DNA from: Pseudomonadota bacterium
GTDB taxonomy: Bacteria > Desulfobacterota > Desulfobacteria > Desulfobacterales > JAHIVH01
Direction of reading: 5' to 3'
NCBI GenBank assembly: GCA_018816735.1
Contig: JAHIVH010000052.1
Coordinates: forward strand, 44,131 to 108,130
DNA length: 64,000 nt
A program made the translations under genes and the position numbers. The notes under the pieces were generated by a model that was given only the letters and a program-made list of their open reading frames with translations, was not told where the DNA came from and searched no databases. This document shows positions 44,574-53,496 of the stretch, piece by piece (positions within the stretch are counted from its first letter, which is position 1; every line of letters starts with the position of its first letter).

Positions 44574-45251
44574 ATGAAACAGGTTATCCGAATAATAATC
44601 GCCTGGTTATATTTTATGATGGCTGGTGAAGTGTTTGCCGGGATTAATGACGGATTCACCATTGATATGGCAACACTGAAAGCTGGAAAACTTCAGATTT
44701 TTACGGAAGAATTTAAAGTAGAAGGTGAGGGGAAAAGAAAGCGTGTGATTGGCGTGATATTGATCAACAAGCCGCCAGGAGACGTTTGGGAGGTACTAAA
44801 GGATTGGGATAGCATGGGCCAATATGTGCCTGGCCTTAAATATTATAAAACCATTCATACGATTACACCCATAGATGACATGAATAATGGTGAAACATTA
44901 ATCGAGGGAGAACTTGATGTCCCGATTGTAACTGTAACCTATACAGTGAATGTAACATTCCGGGCCTCTGAAAATTATCGGGTGGAGTGGCATCTCCTCA
45001 GTGAAAAGCAAATACAAAAGTATTGTGATAGTAATATCCCAGTAAAAGCGAACAGTTCCGGATTGAAAAGCATCGAAGGATTTGGATACCTGGAGGCAGT
45101 TGATGATGGTTTGAAAACCGTTTATACGTATGCACCAATTGTTGAAATTTCCATACCCATTCCGGGATTCGTGGAGCGGTATATTTCAAAATCGAGTCTC
45201 AAGGGCTATCTTAACGCTGTCAAGAAACATGTGGAGTCAAAAGAAAAATAG
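44574..45251 (+). CDS. Secreted SRPBCC/START-like lipid-binding protein
   Basis: A signal peptide (MKQVIRIIIAWLYFMMAGEVFA) is followed by a domain of about 190 residues with the START/SRPBCC pattern: GVILINKPPGDVWEVLKDWD, then VPGLKYYKT and the long C-terminal helix VERYISKSSLKGYLNAVKKH. Such folds bind hydrophobic ligands. A periplasmic location is expected. The track start (44529) is a TTG; ATG 44574 after GGGAG is preferred. Confidence 0.78.
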   Translation: MKQVIRIIIAWLYFMMAGEVFAGINDGFTIDMATLKAGKLQIFTEEFKVEGEGKRKRVIGVILINKPPGDVWEVLKDWDSMGQYVPGLKYYKTIHTITPIDDMNNGETLIEGELDVPIVTVTYTVNVTFRASENYRVEWHLLSEKQIQKYCDSNIPVKANSSGLKSIEGFGYLEAVDDGLKTVYTYAPIVEISIPIPGFVERYISKSSLKGYLNAVKKHVESKEK

Positions 45252-45316
45252 CCATATGCATGACATATGGGCTTCAGAAATAATTCTTACCGATATTTAA
45301 GCGCAAAAAATCGTTT

Positions 45317-46837
45317 CTAATATCTCTCTATCGATTCCGCAATATAGTCTGACGTGCGTGTGGCAAAAGCCATGATTGTTACTTGAGGATTTACTCCCAG
45401 GGATGTGGGGAAGGGACTCCCATCAGGAATAAACAGACCCTTGATGTCATGACTCTCTAAATTCATGTCAACGACAGATTCCCCGGGATCATTTCCAAAA
45501 CGGCAAGTGCCCAGTGGATGAAATGCCGCAAGTTCAAAATGCCAGGCACGCACCGGCATGGTTTTAAATATTTCAAGGTCTTCTTTTGAATTCAGGATGG
45601 GCATTTTCGTACATCCTGTGAATACCCGCTTGGCGCCGGCTTCAAAAAAAATTTCTGCAGTGATCTCAATGCCTTTTTTTAGTTTTCCCGTATCTGTTTT
45701 ATTCAGTGAGTACCAGGAAGAAAAAGGGAACCCCGGAAGCAAGGGACGAAACACTCTTCCCCGTGTCGTATCCGACACCATAACGCCAAATGCAGCAAGG
45801 TTTTTGTAATGCTTGGCAATATATTTATGGTCTTCCCCTACACCAGGAAGAGACATGGTCATCAGTCCCGGTGGGAGAAATATACCTTCAAGCATGATGC
45901 CTTCACCGGCAAAGGCATCAATCTGTCCTCCCTGTGAAACGCCATGATGGCCATTTACCTCTTCCTCCATTTCAGCGACCACCCTGCCACAAGGATGAAT
46001 GGTAAGATTTTTGCCCACCTGTCCGGATGTATTGGCCAGTCTTTGTTTTAAAAGAAAGGCGGGTGTGATCATGGCACCCATGGCAAGGCAGACGATTTTT
46101 GATGTAATGTGAATATTATGTTTGGCTTTTCCGTTTGAGGGATCAATCACCTTCCCTTTCACACCTCTTATCCGGCCACTTTCTGTCAAAAGTTTTGTCG
46201 CCCGGCAGTTGGCAAATATCCGGGCGCCCGCCTGAATGGCCTTTGGAATATAGGATACATCTGTGGATTGTTTTGCACCTCTTGGGCATCCAAACTGGCA
46301 GATGCCGGCACCTTCGCAGTTTTTTACATTGTGCCTGAGAGGTTTTGCGGAAAGTCCTAATGCTTTGGCACCTCTTTTTACAACCTGGTACACAGCCCCC
46401 AGAACATCTTCTGATAGCTCGGTCACGGAAATTTCATTTTCCACTTTTTCAAAGTAGGGAAGAAGTTCCTTGTAATCGAGACCTTCACATCCATAGGACT
46501 TTCGCCATTTTTCGATAACAGTTTCTGGTGTTCTGAAACATGTGGCAGAGTTGATAAGTGTGGTGCCACCAATGGCTTTTCCGAGAGTTATGGAAACCGG
46601 TGGTAACCCCAAAGCAAGGGTTGTCCCACTGTCCCGCCACATCATTCCCATCATGTCGTTTGGGTCCTGGTTGTAATTTTTGCTGGTGAAATAACTGCCC
46701 TCCTCAATGAGGATCACGTCAATGCCTTTTTCCGCAAGCTCTTTGGCGGCCACAGCACCTCCTGCACCGGAACCAATCACTAAAACGTCTGCATGTTCAT
46801 TAATATCTCTTTTGATATCTTTGAATTCTCTGATCAT
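45317..46837 (-). CDS. GMC-family FAD oxidoreductase (sterol/long-chain alcohol oxidase-like)
   Basis: The N-terminal FAD motif is VLVIGSGAGGAVAAKELAEK. A GMC active-site block follows near the C-terminus: FHPLGTCRFGNDPGESVVD and GLFIPDGSPFPTSLGVNPQ, with the catalytic His and Asn. A cysteine-rich patch (NCEGAGICQFGCPRGAKQS) is typical of the membrane-associated alcohol/sterol oxidase branch. It would oxidise a hydrophobic alcohol, feeding electrons to an unknown acceptor. It is the last gene of a three-gene unit with two small partners. Confidence 0.88.
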   Translation of the reverse strand: MIREFKDIKRDINEHADVLVIGSGAGGAVAAKELAEKGIDVILIEEGSYFTSKNYNQDPNDMMGMMWRDSGTTLALGLPPVSITLGKAIGGTTLINSATCFRTPETVIEKWRKSYGCEGLDYKELLPYFEKVENEISVTELSEDVLGAVYQVVKRGAKALGLSAKPLRHNVKNCEGAGICQFGCPRGAKQSTDVSYIPKAIQAGARIFANCRATKLLTESGRIRGVKGKVIDPSNGKAKHNIHITSKIVCLAMGAMITPAFLLKQRLANTSGQVGKNLTIHPCGRVVAEMEEEVNGHHGVSQGGQIDAFAGEGIMLEGIFLPPGLMTMSLPGVGEDHKYIAKHYKNLAAFGVMVSDTTRGRVFRPLLPGFPFSSWYSLNKTDTGKLKKGIEITAEIFFEAGAKRVFTGCTKMPILNSKEDLEIFKTMPVRAWHFELAAFHPLGTCRFGNDPGESVVDMNLESHDIKGLFIPDGSPFPTSLGVNPQVTIMAFATRTSDYIAESIERY

Positions 46838-46851
46838 TTAGTCCTCCTTGA

Positions 46852-47289
46852 TTATGCCTTAATCCCTTCAAAATTTTTGGGATTTGGAAATTTTTCCTTG
46901 TAATCGATACTTTCCTTCACTTCTTTTAAGCCATAAAAAGGAGGACAGATAAGAACTTTCAGAAGAAGAATCAAGGCGGAGGAAAGGGTTCCTGAGCTTT
47001 CAGCACGATGGAAGAGGATGACCAGTTCGTCTTCCGGCAGATGGATCATTTGACTAAATTGTCTTAAATACACCATTGGCCAGAAGATATTGATCAGTTT
47101 GCCCAGAAAACGCATTCCTGTTCTTGAAAGTAAATTCATGCGGGATAAGAGATAATCCGTTCTGGGCAGCCATTTTTCTGAAAGGTCCCGAGCACCCATT
47201 TCAAAATGCTGGCCTCCTCCGGGAATAATTCCGCTTCCCAGCGCCTCAAAAATTTTTACGTCTTTATTGGACAGAATTTTATATGTCAT
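46852..47289 (-). CDS. Small partner protein of the GMC oxidoreductase
   Basis: The 145-residue protein opens LSNKDVKIFEALGSGIIPGG, resembling the small N-terminal or subunit-3-like helical domain that accompanies long-chain alcohol oxidases and gluconate dehydrogenases. It has a hydrophobic stretch (LGKLINIFWPMVYLRQF). It overlaps the upstream gene by 11 bases and precedes the oxidoreductase by 14. Confidence 0.6.
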   Translation of the reverse strand: MTYKILSNKDVKIFEALGSGIIPGGGQHFEMGARDLSEKWLPRTDYLLSRMNLLSRTGMRFLGKLINIFWPMVYLRQFSQMIHLPEDELVILFHRAESSGTLSSALILLLKVLICPPFYGLKEVKESIDYKEKFPNPKNFEGIKA

Positions 47290-47788
47290 GAAAGCCTCCT
47301 GCTGGGTATTTAAATACCTTCCCCCACCTCAACCTGAAAGAAAAGATAAACGGAATTATTTCCCGATAAGGGAAATAAACAACCGACGTGGATATATTTT
47401 TTCCTGTATCAAGATGGGTGACAGTTCCGTAGCATGTCACATGTGTTTTATGAAGGTTCCAGGGCCAGAGATTGATCTTTTCCCCAACATATCGATAGGG
47501 TGCGCCCTTGTTGTCCTTAAAAGTGAAATCATACCGAATTTTTCGTTCTGAGAAATAGAGCATTTGCAACGTCCCCTGACAGACAGCTTTATTGACGAGT
47601 CCCCCAATTGTGATGATGCCCTTTGTCTCGCTTGATAAAAATTCCTTTGAAAATGGATTCAGGAAGTTCAAAAGGTTTTGATTCCCCCAGGTAAGGCTGT
47701 AGTGAAAAGGGTGCATCCCCTTTGGCCAACCCACTTCTGAGAATTCATGAGTGCCTGTCATTACTTCATCAAGTTTGAATCCTATCAT
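47279..47788 (-). CDS. Conserved-looking unknown protein in the GMC operon
   Basis: 169 residues, no signal peptide. The beginning FKLDEVMTGTHEFSEVG and the alternating polar/hydrophobic strands suggest a beta-barrel lipid-binding type domain, like regions found fused to some GMC oxidases. I cannot name the family. It is the first gene of the three-gene unit, so probably an accessory to substrate delivery. Confidence 0.55.
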   Translation of the reverse strand: MIGFKLDEVMTGTHEFSEVGWPKGMHPFHYSLTWGNQNLLNFLNPFSKEFLSSETKGIITIGGLVNKAVCQGTLQMLYFSERKIRYDFTFKDNKGAPYRYVGEKINLWPWNLHKTHVTCYGTVTHLDTGKNISTSVVYFPYREIIPFIFSFRLRWGKVFKYPAGGFHDI

Positions 47789-47847
47789 GTTCTTATTTCC
47801 TTATTTTTTCACCCTTTTCACTTCAGCATGTTTTTTCATGTCCGACC

Positions 47848-48573
47848 TTATTCCTTCGGTAACATGGATTCGTAGACCATCATAAACTGTTTATTGCCAG
47901 TCTCAATCAGTTCAACACAATATGCCTTTGCTTTTTCCGGATCATTTATTTCCAAAGCTTGCAGTATTTTTCGATATAGGTGAGGCGATTTAATCGCATC
48001 TTTGAACATGGAAATAAAAAATTCAGGCATGCTAAAATAAATTTCTTTTACGGAATTATAGATCAGAATAAGTGCGATATTTTCACTGGCATGGGCAAGG
48101 GCGTAGTGGAAGTCCCAATCAAGAATCTGGAATAATTTGAAATCATCCGATGGACAGGTTTCTATTTTTTCCACAATACACTGAATGCTGTCCCGTTCAG
48201 ATTTCTGGATTCTCATAGCCGCCAGCCTCGCTGACTCTCCGCACAAAACCGTACGGATCTCAATAATGCTTCGGACACTGATGTAATTGATTTCTCCAGG
48301 TTGCATGGCAATATGGCTCAGCATATCAAAGCTGGCTGTATATTTGAAATCGAGTACTACTGATCCGTGTCCGTGCTTAATTTCGATAAGTCGGGCCTGT
48401 TCCAGCCGTTTTAGAGCTTCCCTTACCGAACTTCGATTGATCTTCAGCATATCGCAAAGTTCTCTTTCAGATGGAAGCCTGTCCCCTGGGGTATAGGTCT
48501 GATTCAATATGCCATCGCGAAGCTGCGAAAAGACCTGGTCTGATAAATTTTTTCTTTCTACGGGTTTTAGCAT
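47848..48573 (-). CDS. GntR-family regulator, FadR/FCD type
   Basis: An N-terminal winged helix (YTPGDRLPSERELCDMLKIN then RSSVREALKRLEQARLIEIK) is followed by an all-helical FCD ligand domain. The class senses acyl-CoA or organic acids. A FadR-like operator lies 20 bases upstream of its start codon, so it probably regulates itself and perhaps the lipid genes beside it. Confidence 0.87.
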   Translation of the reverse strand: MLKPVERKNLSDQVFSQLRDGILNQTYTPGDRLPSERELCDMLKINRSSVREALKRLEQARLIEIKHGHGSVVLDFKYTASFDMLSHIAMQPGEINYISVRSIIEIRTVLCGESARLAAMRIQKSERDSIQCIVEKIETCPSDDFKLFQILDWDFHYALAHASENIALILIYNSVKEIYFSMPEFFISMFKDAIKSPHLYRKILQALEINDPEKAKAYCVELIETGNKQFMMVYESMLPKE

Positions 48574-48591
48574 AAGTTATCACCTCATCTG

Positions 48592-48606
48592 ATGGTCGGA
48601 CCAGTT
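48592..48606 (-). promoter_or_regulatory. FadR-like operator
   Basis: ATGGTCGGACCAGTT contains the palindrome TGGTC-G-GACCA (48593-48603) and matches one half of the E. coli FadR consensus (AACTGGTCNGACCAGTT) perfectly and the other half nearly so. It sits just ahead of the FadR-type gene. Confidence 0.65.
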
Positions 48607-48734
48607 TAGTGGACAAAAAATACCATGTCAAGATTAAAATCATACTAATGGTTCATATTATCAGGAGCGGGCAATTCGATATTTTATGGATATTTATTAT
48701 AGCATATCAATCATTGTCTCGGGGAACACATGTT

Positions 48735-48992
48735 TCAGCTGATCATATCTTCGATTTTATCATAGCTTATTTCAATACTTTTTTTAAAGCTTTCAATACC
48801 CTTTTTGCTGGCTTTTGACCATTCACTGATCATATCCCTACCGCTGCCGGGCAACCATGTGGTCTGCTCCAGCATGGTGTTGGTGAAATTTTCGGTCTGC
48901 TGTTGGATCAGTGATATGCTCTGGCACATATTTAACATGGACCCCTTGTTAAAATCGATCATCTGTTTGAAAACTTCCTTTGCATTATTCAT
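48735..48992 (-). CDS. Phasin-like small helical protein
   Basis: 85 residues, all predicted helix, with the phasin-type amphipathic pattern (FKQMIDFNKGSMLNMCQSIS, then IQQQTENFTNTMLEQT, then KKGIESFKKSIEISYDK). Phasins coat polyhydroxyalkanoate or lipid granules. AAGGAG precedes the ATG. The lipid gene context supports the reading, but the protein is short. Confidence 0.55.
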   Translation of the reverse strand: MNNAKEVFKQMIDFNKGSMLNMCQSISLIQQQTENFTNTMLEQTTWLPGSGRDMISEWSKASKKGIESFKKSIEISYDKIEDMIS

Positions 48993-49229
48993 GACGTGTT
49001 TCTCCTTAAATAAATGATAGGTTGTTTAATTCAGATTTTGTTGTCGATAAAAAAAATATACATTTAAGAGATAGTTTTTTTCTGGTGTATTTTATTTGTT
49101 TTGTTTGGAATAGGGTATCGCACATTTTCGTGAACGATATAAATATAGAAATATTAGTAAATGAATCAGAGTTCGTCAAGAAATTTATAAGGGGACTCTT
49201 TTCTTCTCATCATCGGAAAAGATAATGGG

Positions 49230-49604
49230 CTATGTAAAGTAGAGCTTGTAAAGAATGATTCCGGAAATAGAAAAAAGGCCAACAAGGATGAGAGAAACAG
49301 GTCTTGCATCTGTTTTCCGGCGATGCCTTTTTGAGCCAATGAGAAGCCCTGCAATACTAAGACCTAAGCCTGCAAACATTAAATAATAGATTTGTCTTGC
49401 AAGTTCAAGATCCCATGAGGTTCTTAGCTTCAGATGATAATAGCGGTCAAAAAAGGTTTCAAACTCCGGTTTGGCAACTTCAAGTACAATCAGTATGCCC
49501 AGCATAAGAAACCAGGCTGAGACAGCAAGCCCTTTTAAAAATTTTATCCAGAAATCTGGTCCTTGTCTCCTGTCTTTTTCCGGATTTCTATCATATGAAG
49601 CCAT
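49230..49604 (-). CDS. Small inner-membrane protein, three helices, unknown function
   Basis: 124 residues from ATG 49604 (GGAGAAAGG before it); the track start would add 13 residues. A charged N-terminus (DRNPEKDRRQGPDFWIKFLK) is followed by three hydrophobic segments: VSAWFLMLGILIVLEV, IYYLMFAGLGLSIAGLLIG and VSLILVGLFSISGIILY. I recognise no family. Confidence 0.65.
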   Translation of the reverse strand: MASYDRNPEKDRRQGPDFWIKFLKGLAVSAWFLMLGILIVLEVAKPEFETFFDRYYHLKLRTSWDLELARQIYYLMFAGLGLSIAGLLIGSKRHRRKTDARPVSLILVGLFSISGIILYKLYFT

Positions 49605-49651
49605 GCCTTTCTCCGAGAAAATGTGTTGGGTTACGTTCTTCAATCATTTTT

Positions 49652-50041
49652 TTAAGGTTTTTTTCGGTAAGCCAGTCCCTGAAAAACAGCAATAGTATTA
49701 CCCTGTTCATCTGTAATGTTAATCATATAATTGGCTATTTTTGAATTCGCAGAAATTTCAGTGGCCGTCGCAGTCAGGACTGTACCACATTGAACTGCTT
49801 TGATATAGGAAATACTTACGTTCAGAGCAACTGCGGTAATGCCATGAGAGTTTGACGCTGCCGCAAATGCGTAATCCGCAAGAGCGAACACAGCAGCGCC
49901 ATGTGCGATATTGATGCCGTTCATATGATTTTCATTGATTTTAAGTGAGGTGACGGCCTTTCCTTTTTGAACTTCAATCAGTTCAATGCCAACGAACTTG
50001 GCAAAAACATCGTTCTTAACATTTGCATCGATAGTGTTCAT
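49652..50041 (-). CDS. Hotdog-fold thioesterase (PaaI-like)
   Basis: 129 residues with the PaaI/4HBT pattern: VTSLKINENHMNGINIAHGAAVFALADYAFAAASN, where the Asn/His and later Asp region forms the active site. It hydrolyses an acyl-CoA or aryl-CoA. It lies 12 bases after the DUF2804 gene, probably one operon. Confidence 0.88.
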   Translation of the reverse strand: MNTIDANVKNDVFAKFVGIELIEVQKGKAVTSLKINENHMNGINIAHGAAVFALADYAFAAASNSHGITAVALNVSISYIKAVQCGTVLTATATEISANSKIANYMINITDEQGNTIAVFQGLAYRKKP

Positions 50042-50053
50042 TTAATATCCTGA

Positions 50054-51052
50054 TTACCATTTTGCGTAATGATCTTCCGCCCAGCCAGGGCAGTTTTTCA
50101 GGGTAATAATTTCATTGGAGTTTGTTTTCAGGCTGCCTGCGAATTTTCCCATGAGTTGAGTGAATTTTGACGCAACAAGAAATGCATTGATATTTTCTGC
50201 ACGATGGGTTTCCGGAATAAATATCAGCGCCACTTTGCCGTCGTTTGACTGAATGTGCCAAGGGGCATGCATATCATTTTCATTAAATATGAAATTAACC
50301 GAACCTGTCGTGGTCATAGCGCCGTCTATCCAGAACGCATTCTCATTAAATCCGGTTTCATTTGTGCCACAGGCGAGATTAAACCCCAGATTTCTTCCAT
50401 CAGAAAGTGTGGTGGCACTTGCCGCCCAGTTCCAGAATGTGTCTCTTCTCATGAATCCGCCTGTCCAGTCCATTATCGCCATGGATGACGGGGAGGATAT
50501 GGGAATTTTATGGCCTTTAAATTGAATGAAACCAGAAATTTTTATCGGGCTTGTTTTTTGTGTATATGTCCATCCATTGTATCCGGACCGGGTGCATAAC
50601 CTTAAAGGCGTCGTGTGTGTTGAGCCTATAGCTGCATCAATTGCAATACCGTTTCCTTCCGCATATACTTTATTGCCTGTGATGGATATAGCAAGCCCTT
50701 TTGCTTTGAATTTGCTTTCAGGGTTTTCCGGAGAAGGGGATATATATATGTGCTTGTTCGGTAGAGTGGTTTTCTTGGTTTCCTCTATAATGGCATTCTT
50801 TATATCATATACATAGAAAAATCCATTGGTGGCATATTTCAGATCAACAATGGCAAGGCCTACCATCAGATCCGGCCCGGTAATACCCACAAAATGGAAT
50901 TGATTGAATTTTATTTTTTTAAGACACAGCGGTATTTTTAAGCCCCGTGGTGTCTTCAGATCAAAATCCATATAATTCAAACTTAAAACAGGATCGGCAT
51001 ACATACCAAAAGTGATTTTTCCATCCGGGTTAATCAAATGATTGATTACCAT
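50054..51052 (-). CDS. DUF2804-family protein
   Basis: The 332-residue protein carries the DUF2804 features: a beta-rich body, SSPSSMAIMDWTGGFMRRDTFWNWA, GRNLGFNLACGTNETGFNEN and the characteristic end CPGWAEDHYAKW. It resembles lipocalin/CrtC-type hydrolase folds, but the function of the family is not known to me. Its neighbours are a thioesterase and lipid-metabolism genes. Confidence 0.82.
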   Translation of the reverse strand: MVINHLINPDGKITFGMYADPVLSLNYMDFDLKTPRGLKIPLCLKKIKFNQFHFVGITGPDLMVGLAIVDLKYATNGFFYVYDIKNAIIEETKKTTLPNKHIYISPSPENPESKFKAKGLAISITGNKVYAEGNGIAIDAAIGSTHTTPLRLCTRSGYNGWTYTQKTSPIKISGFIQFKGHKIPISSPSSMAIMDWTGGFMRRDTFWNWAASATTLSDGRNLGFNLACGTNETGFNENAFWIDGAMTTTGSVNFIFNENDMHAPWHIQSNDGKVALIFIPETHRAENINAFLVASKFTQLMGKFAGSLKTNSNEIITLKNCPGWAEDHYAKW

Positions 51053-51100
51053 GGGTGATGCACCTTAAAAAATTGATGTTTAATTATCGACATATACAAA

Positions 51101-51697
51101 CTAATAGTCTTCAATAATATTGCCTTTATCAATATATTTTTCAATATTCTGATGCGCACCTAATGCAGCTTGTACAGCATTTTGAATATCATGGCAAACC
51201 GGATCTTCATCTCCCAGGTGTGCCAACGCCTTTCGTAGAATTTTTTTCCCCTGTTTACAATGAATTTCGAATTCTTCGAGAAGCGCTTTGCGAATCCTGT
51301 GTTTTTCTTTTTCAACAGTAATAATTGATTCCAGGCGGTTGATCGTGTACTCTACCAGACTATCCCTTGTTGCCGCTGAATTTTGGGTAATCGCTTCAAG
51401 TGCATTTAAGGTTTTTCGGCTGAGAACAAAGGTTTTTTGCACCCGCGGTAATCCGCTTGCCGTATCGGGGGTGAGCCCGCTTGCAATATGATTCAGGATT
51501 TGTGTATCTTCAAAAAGAAGGTCAAAAAGGGATTTCTGTTTGATGCCAAGGTGCACAGAGACGATGGTGATGGCATGAATTGCCTTTGTTGTCAGTTTGA
51601 ATGTTGCCCTGACAGATTGACGTCCTCTGATGTCAGCGCTAGAGGGCTGCTTGACAAAAATAATATCCGAGTGCTTGTTTTTTTCGTTATCTGTCAT
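51101..51697 (-). CDS. Unknown protein with two ribbon-helix-helix-like halves
   Basis: 198 residues. Two stretches align with each other: SVRATFKLTTKAIHAITIVS (about 28-47 onward) and RVQKTFVLSRKTLNALEAIT (about 84-103 onward). Each has the beta-strand plus two-helix pattern of an RHH DNA-binding unit. The C-terminal third is helical and charged. One chain could thus form the RHH pair that normally needs a dimer. A DNA-binding role is inferred. Confidence 0.55.
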   Translation of the reverse strand: MTDNEKNKHSDIIFVKQPSSADIRGRQSVRATFKLTTKAIHAITIVSVHLGIKQKSLFDLLFEDTQILNHIASGLTPDTASGLPRVQKTFVLSRKTLNALEAITQNSAATRDSLVEYTINRLESIITVEKEKHRIRKALLEEFEIHCKQGKKILRKALAHLGDEDPVCHDIQNAVQAALGAHQNIEKYIDKGNIIEDY

Positions 51698-51853
51698 TTG
51701 TGACCCTGGTTAAAACAGCTATGTTTTTTTAAAACCGATGTGGTTCATGCCATCATTACTTTTAGAAGACAGAATAATTAGTAATAGTCAGAAAATCAAT
51801 CGAAAAAAATATAAATGTAGTTGCCTGTAATAACAGTAATTCAAGCTTGACAC

Positions 51854-51864
51854 AACGGTCCGTT
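51854..51864. promoter_or_regulatory. Palindrome AACGG-T-CCGTT ahead of the HDOD gene
   Basis: A perfect 5-1-5 inverted repeat, about 100 bases before the chosen start at 51961. It is a possible operator, but short. Confidence 0.3.
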
Positions 51865-51960
51865 TTTGTAATGGTCTGTCAGTTGATCAAAAGGAGTAAG
51901 ACCAAATCAGATGATTTTCCTCATCAGTTTCAAAATCAATTCACGGGAAAAAGGGTTGTG

Positions 51961-53478
51961 ATGATAGAAAGGCAGCTTGACGGGATTTTGGAAGATCATA
52001 TTAAGAAAATGCTGGGAATACGGTCCCATCACATTCCACTTCCGCTTGACCTGGTTTCAATTGCCTGTCTTTTTTTGATGGCTGACCGTGAGACGGCAAT
52101 AGAAGGCCAGGATCAAAATCCACCGTCTCGCTACAATGGTGAGACGTTTTTGGATGCGTTGACCGATATAGGCATAAAGGTGAACGGTAATTCAATAACA
52201 AAATTTAACGCCCTGATCCAAAATGAATATTTATCTTCCGATGCGGATGAATGCTATTCCGCTGGACCAGCGTCCTTGATTCTTACAGGACTTTTGAACC
52301 GGATGTTTCCTAAAATGCAGGGATTGTTTTTTGTATCCTATTTTATTCAGACCATAGAGGAGGCATTATCCGGACGAAAGAATGAAAAGCAGGCATTGGA
52401 TCAGGCAGAACAGATGATTCTCTCACAGGGAAAAGAATTGTCGTTCGATTCATTTTCTACTGAAGAAAAGCAATTATTAAAAAAAATTGCATCTCAGGGT
52501 GCCAAGGCCCAAAAAGCGAATCCTAACGTGGGGGAGCTTGGACAGACATTTGAACAAAGAACCTCCAAGCGGGATAAATTATTTAGCGTTCTTGGTATTC
52601 GAATGAATAAAATGGGGAGAATTCTACCTCTTCCATATAATGTGGCGAAACTGAAAGAGGTTTTGTCACTGGATGAAAGGAGTATGATTAAAATCGTTGA
52701 TGCGGTTATGACCGATTTCCCATTGATACTGGCCTTACTTGAGTATATCAATAGTAAACATGAGCCAAAAGAGAAAACGGGAATTGTTTCTGTGTCCCAG
52801 GCGTTGATGGCCCTTGGATATGATAAGGCAAAAGAAGTGATGGAGGCGATTGTGCCATGTTCCGATACAGAAGAACCGCTATTAAAAGAAGAACTTGAAA
52901 AACTATTTCATTTTACCTTGTTGAAAAGTCTTGTGGCCAGGCAGATAGCTGTTCGTCTGGAGGCAGAAGGTATCGAGGAAATATGTGTCAATGTGATGTT
53001 TTACCATTTCGGGCAGATATTAATCATGAATTATCTGCCTGAAGCCTATAAACAAATTAAACGTCTGGCCATGAGTAAAAATGTGGATAATGCTTCTGCT
53101 GCCCGGGACATCCTTGGAGTGACATATGAAAATATAGGTGTCAAAATTGCGTCAGACTGGCGCCTTCCTTTTAATACCATTGAAAGTATGAGAATTTCTC
53201 AGCAAAAACGAATTGGTGTTTCCAAATTGACGATTCTTCAGACCATGCCATGCTATGTAAATGATATTTGTCTGGCGATCGGCCAGGTTGAAATGGATGA
53301 AGAAGAAGGTTACAATCATTTGAATTCGTTTTCAGAGTCTTTGAATATTCCAAGAAATGATTTGCTTAATATGTTTGATATGGCATGGGCTGAATTTGAA
53401 TTATATTTTTCTGATCATCATATATACATTGCGCGGGAATCCTTCTTAACGGAGATTATTCCGGCGGTTATACAATAA
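51961..53478 (+). CDS. Large HDOD-like protein
   Basis: 505 residues from the ATG at 51961, which has AAAAAGGG before it; the track start is a TTG at 51847. Residues from about 210 on show the HDOD plan: LPLPYNVAKLKEVLSLDERS, MTDFPLILALLEYINSKH, and MFYHFGQILIMNYLPEAY where the usual HD pair is replaced by HF. It is therefore unlikely to be a catalytic HD enzyme. The N-terminal about 190 residues are unrecognised. It is followed by a YfaZ-like gene after 18 bases. Confidence 0.72.
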   Translation: MIERQLDGILEDHIKKMLGIRSHHIPLPLDLVSIACLFLMADRETAIEGQDQNPPSRYNGETFLDALTDIGIKVNGNSITKFNALIQNEYLSSDADECYSAGPASLILTGLLNRMFPKMQGLFFVSYFIQTIEEALSGRKNEKQALDQAEQMILSQGKELSFDSFSTEEKQLLKKIASQGAKAQKANPNVGELGQTFEQRTSKRDKLFSVLGIRMNKMGRILPLPYNVAKLKEVLSLDERSMIKIVDAVMTDFPLILALLEYINSKHEPKEKTGIVSVSQALMALGYDKAKEVMEAIVPCSDTEEPLLKEELEKLFHFTLLKSLVARQIAVRLEAEGIEEICVNVMFYHFGQILIMNYLPEAYKQIKRLAMSKNVDNASAARDILGVTYENIGVKIASDWRLPFNTIESMRISQQKRIGVSKLTILQTMPCYVNDICLAIGQVEMDEEEGYNHLNSFSESLNIPRNDLLNMFDMAWAEFELYFSDHHIYIARESFLTEIIPAVIQ

Positions 53479-53496
53479 GGAGTAAAAAAAATAGCA

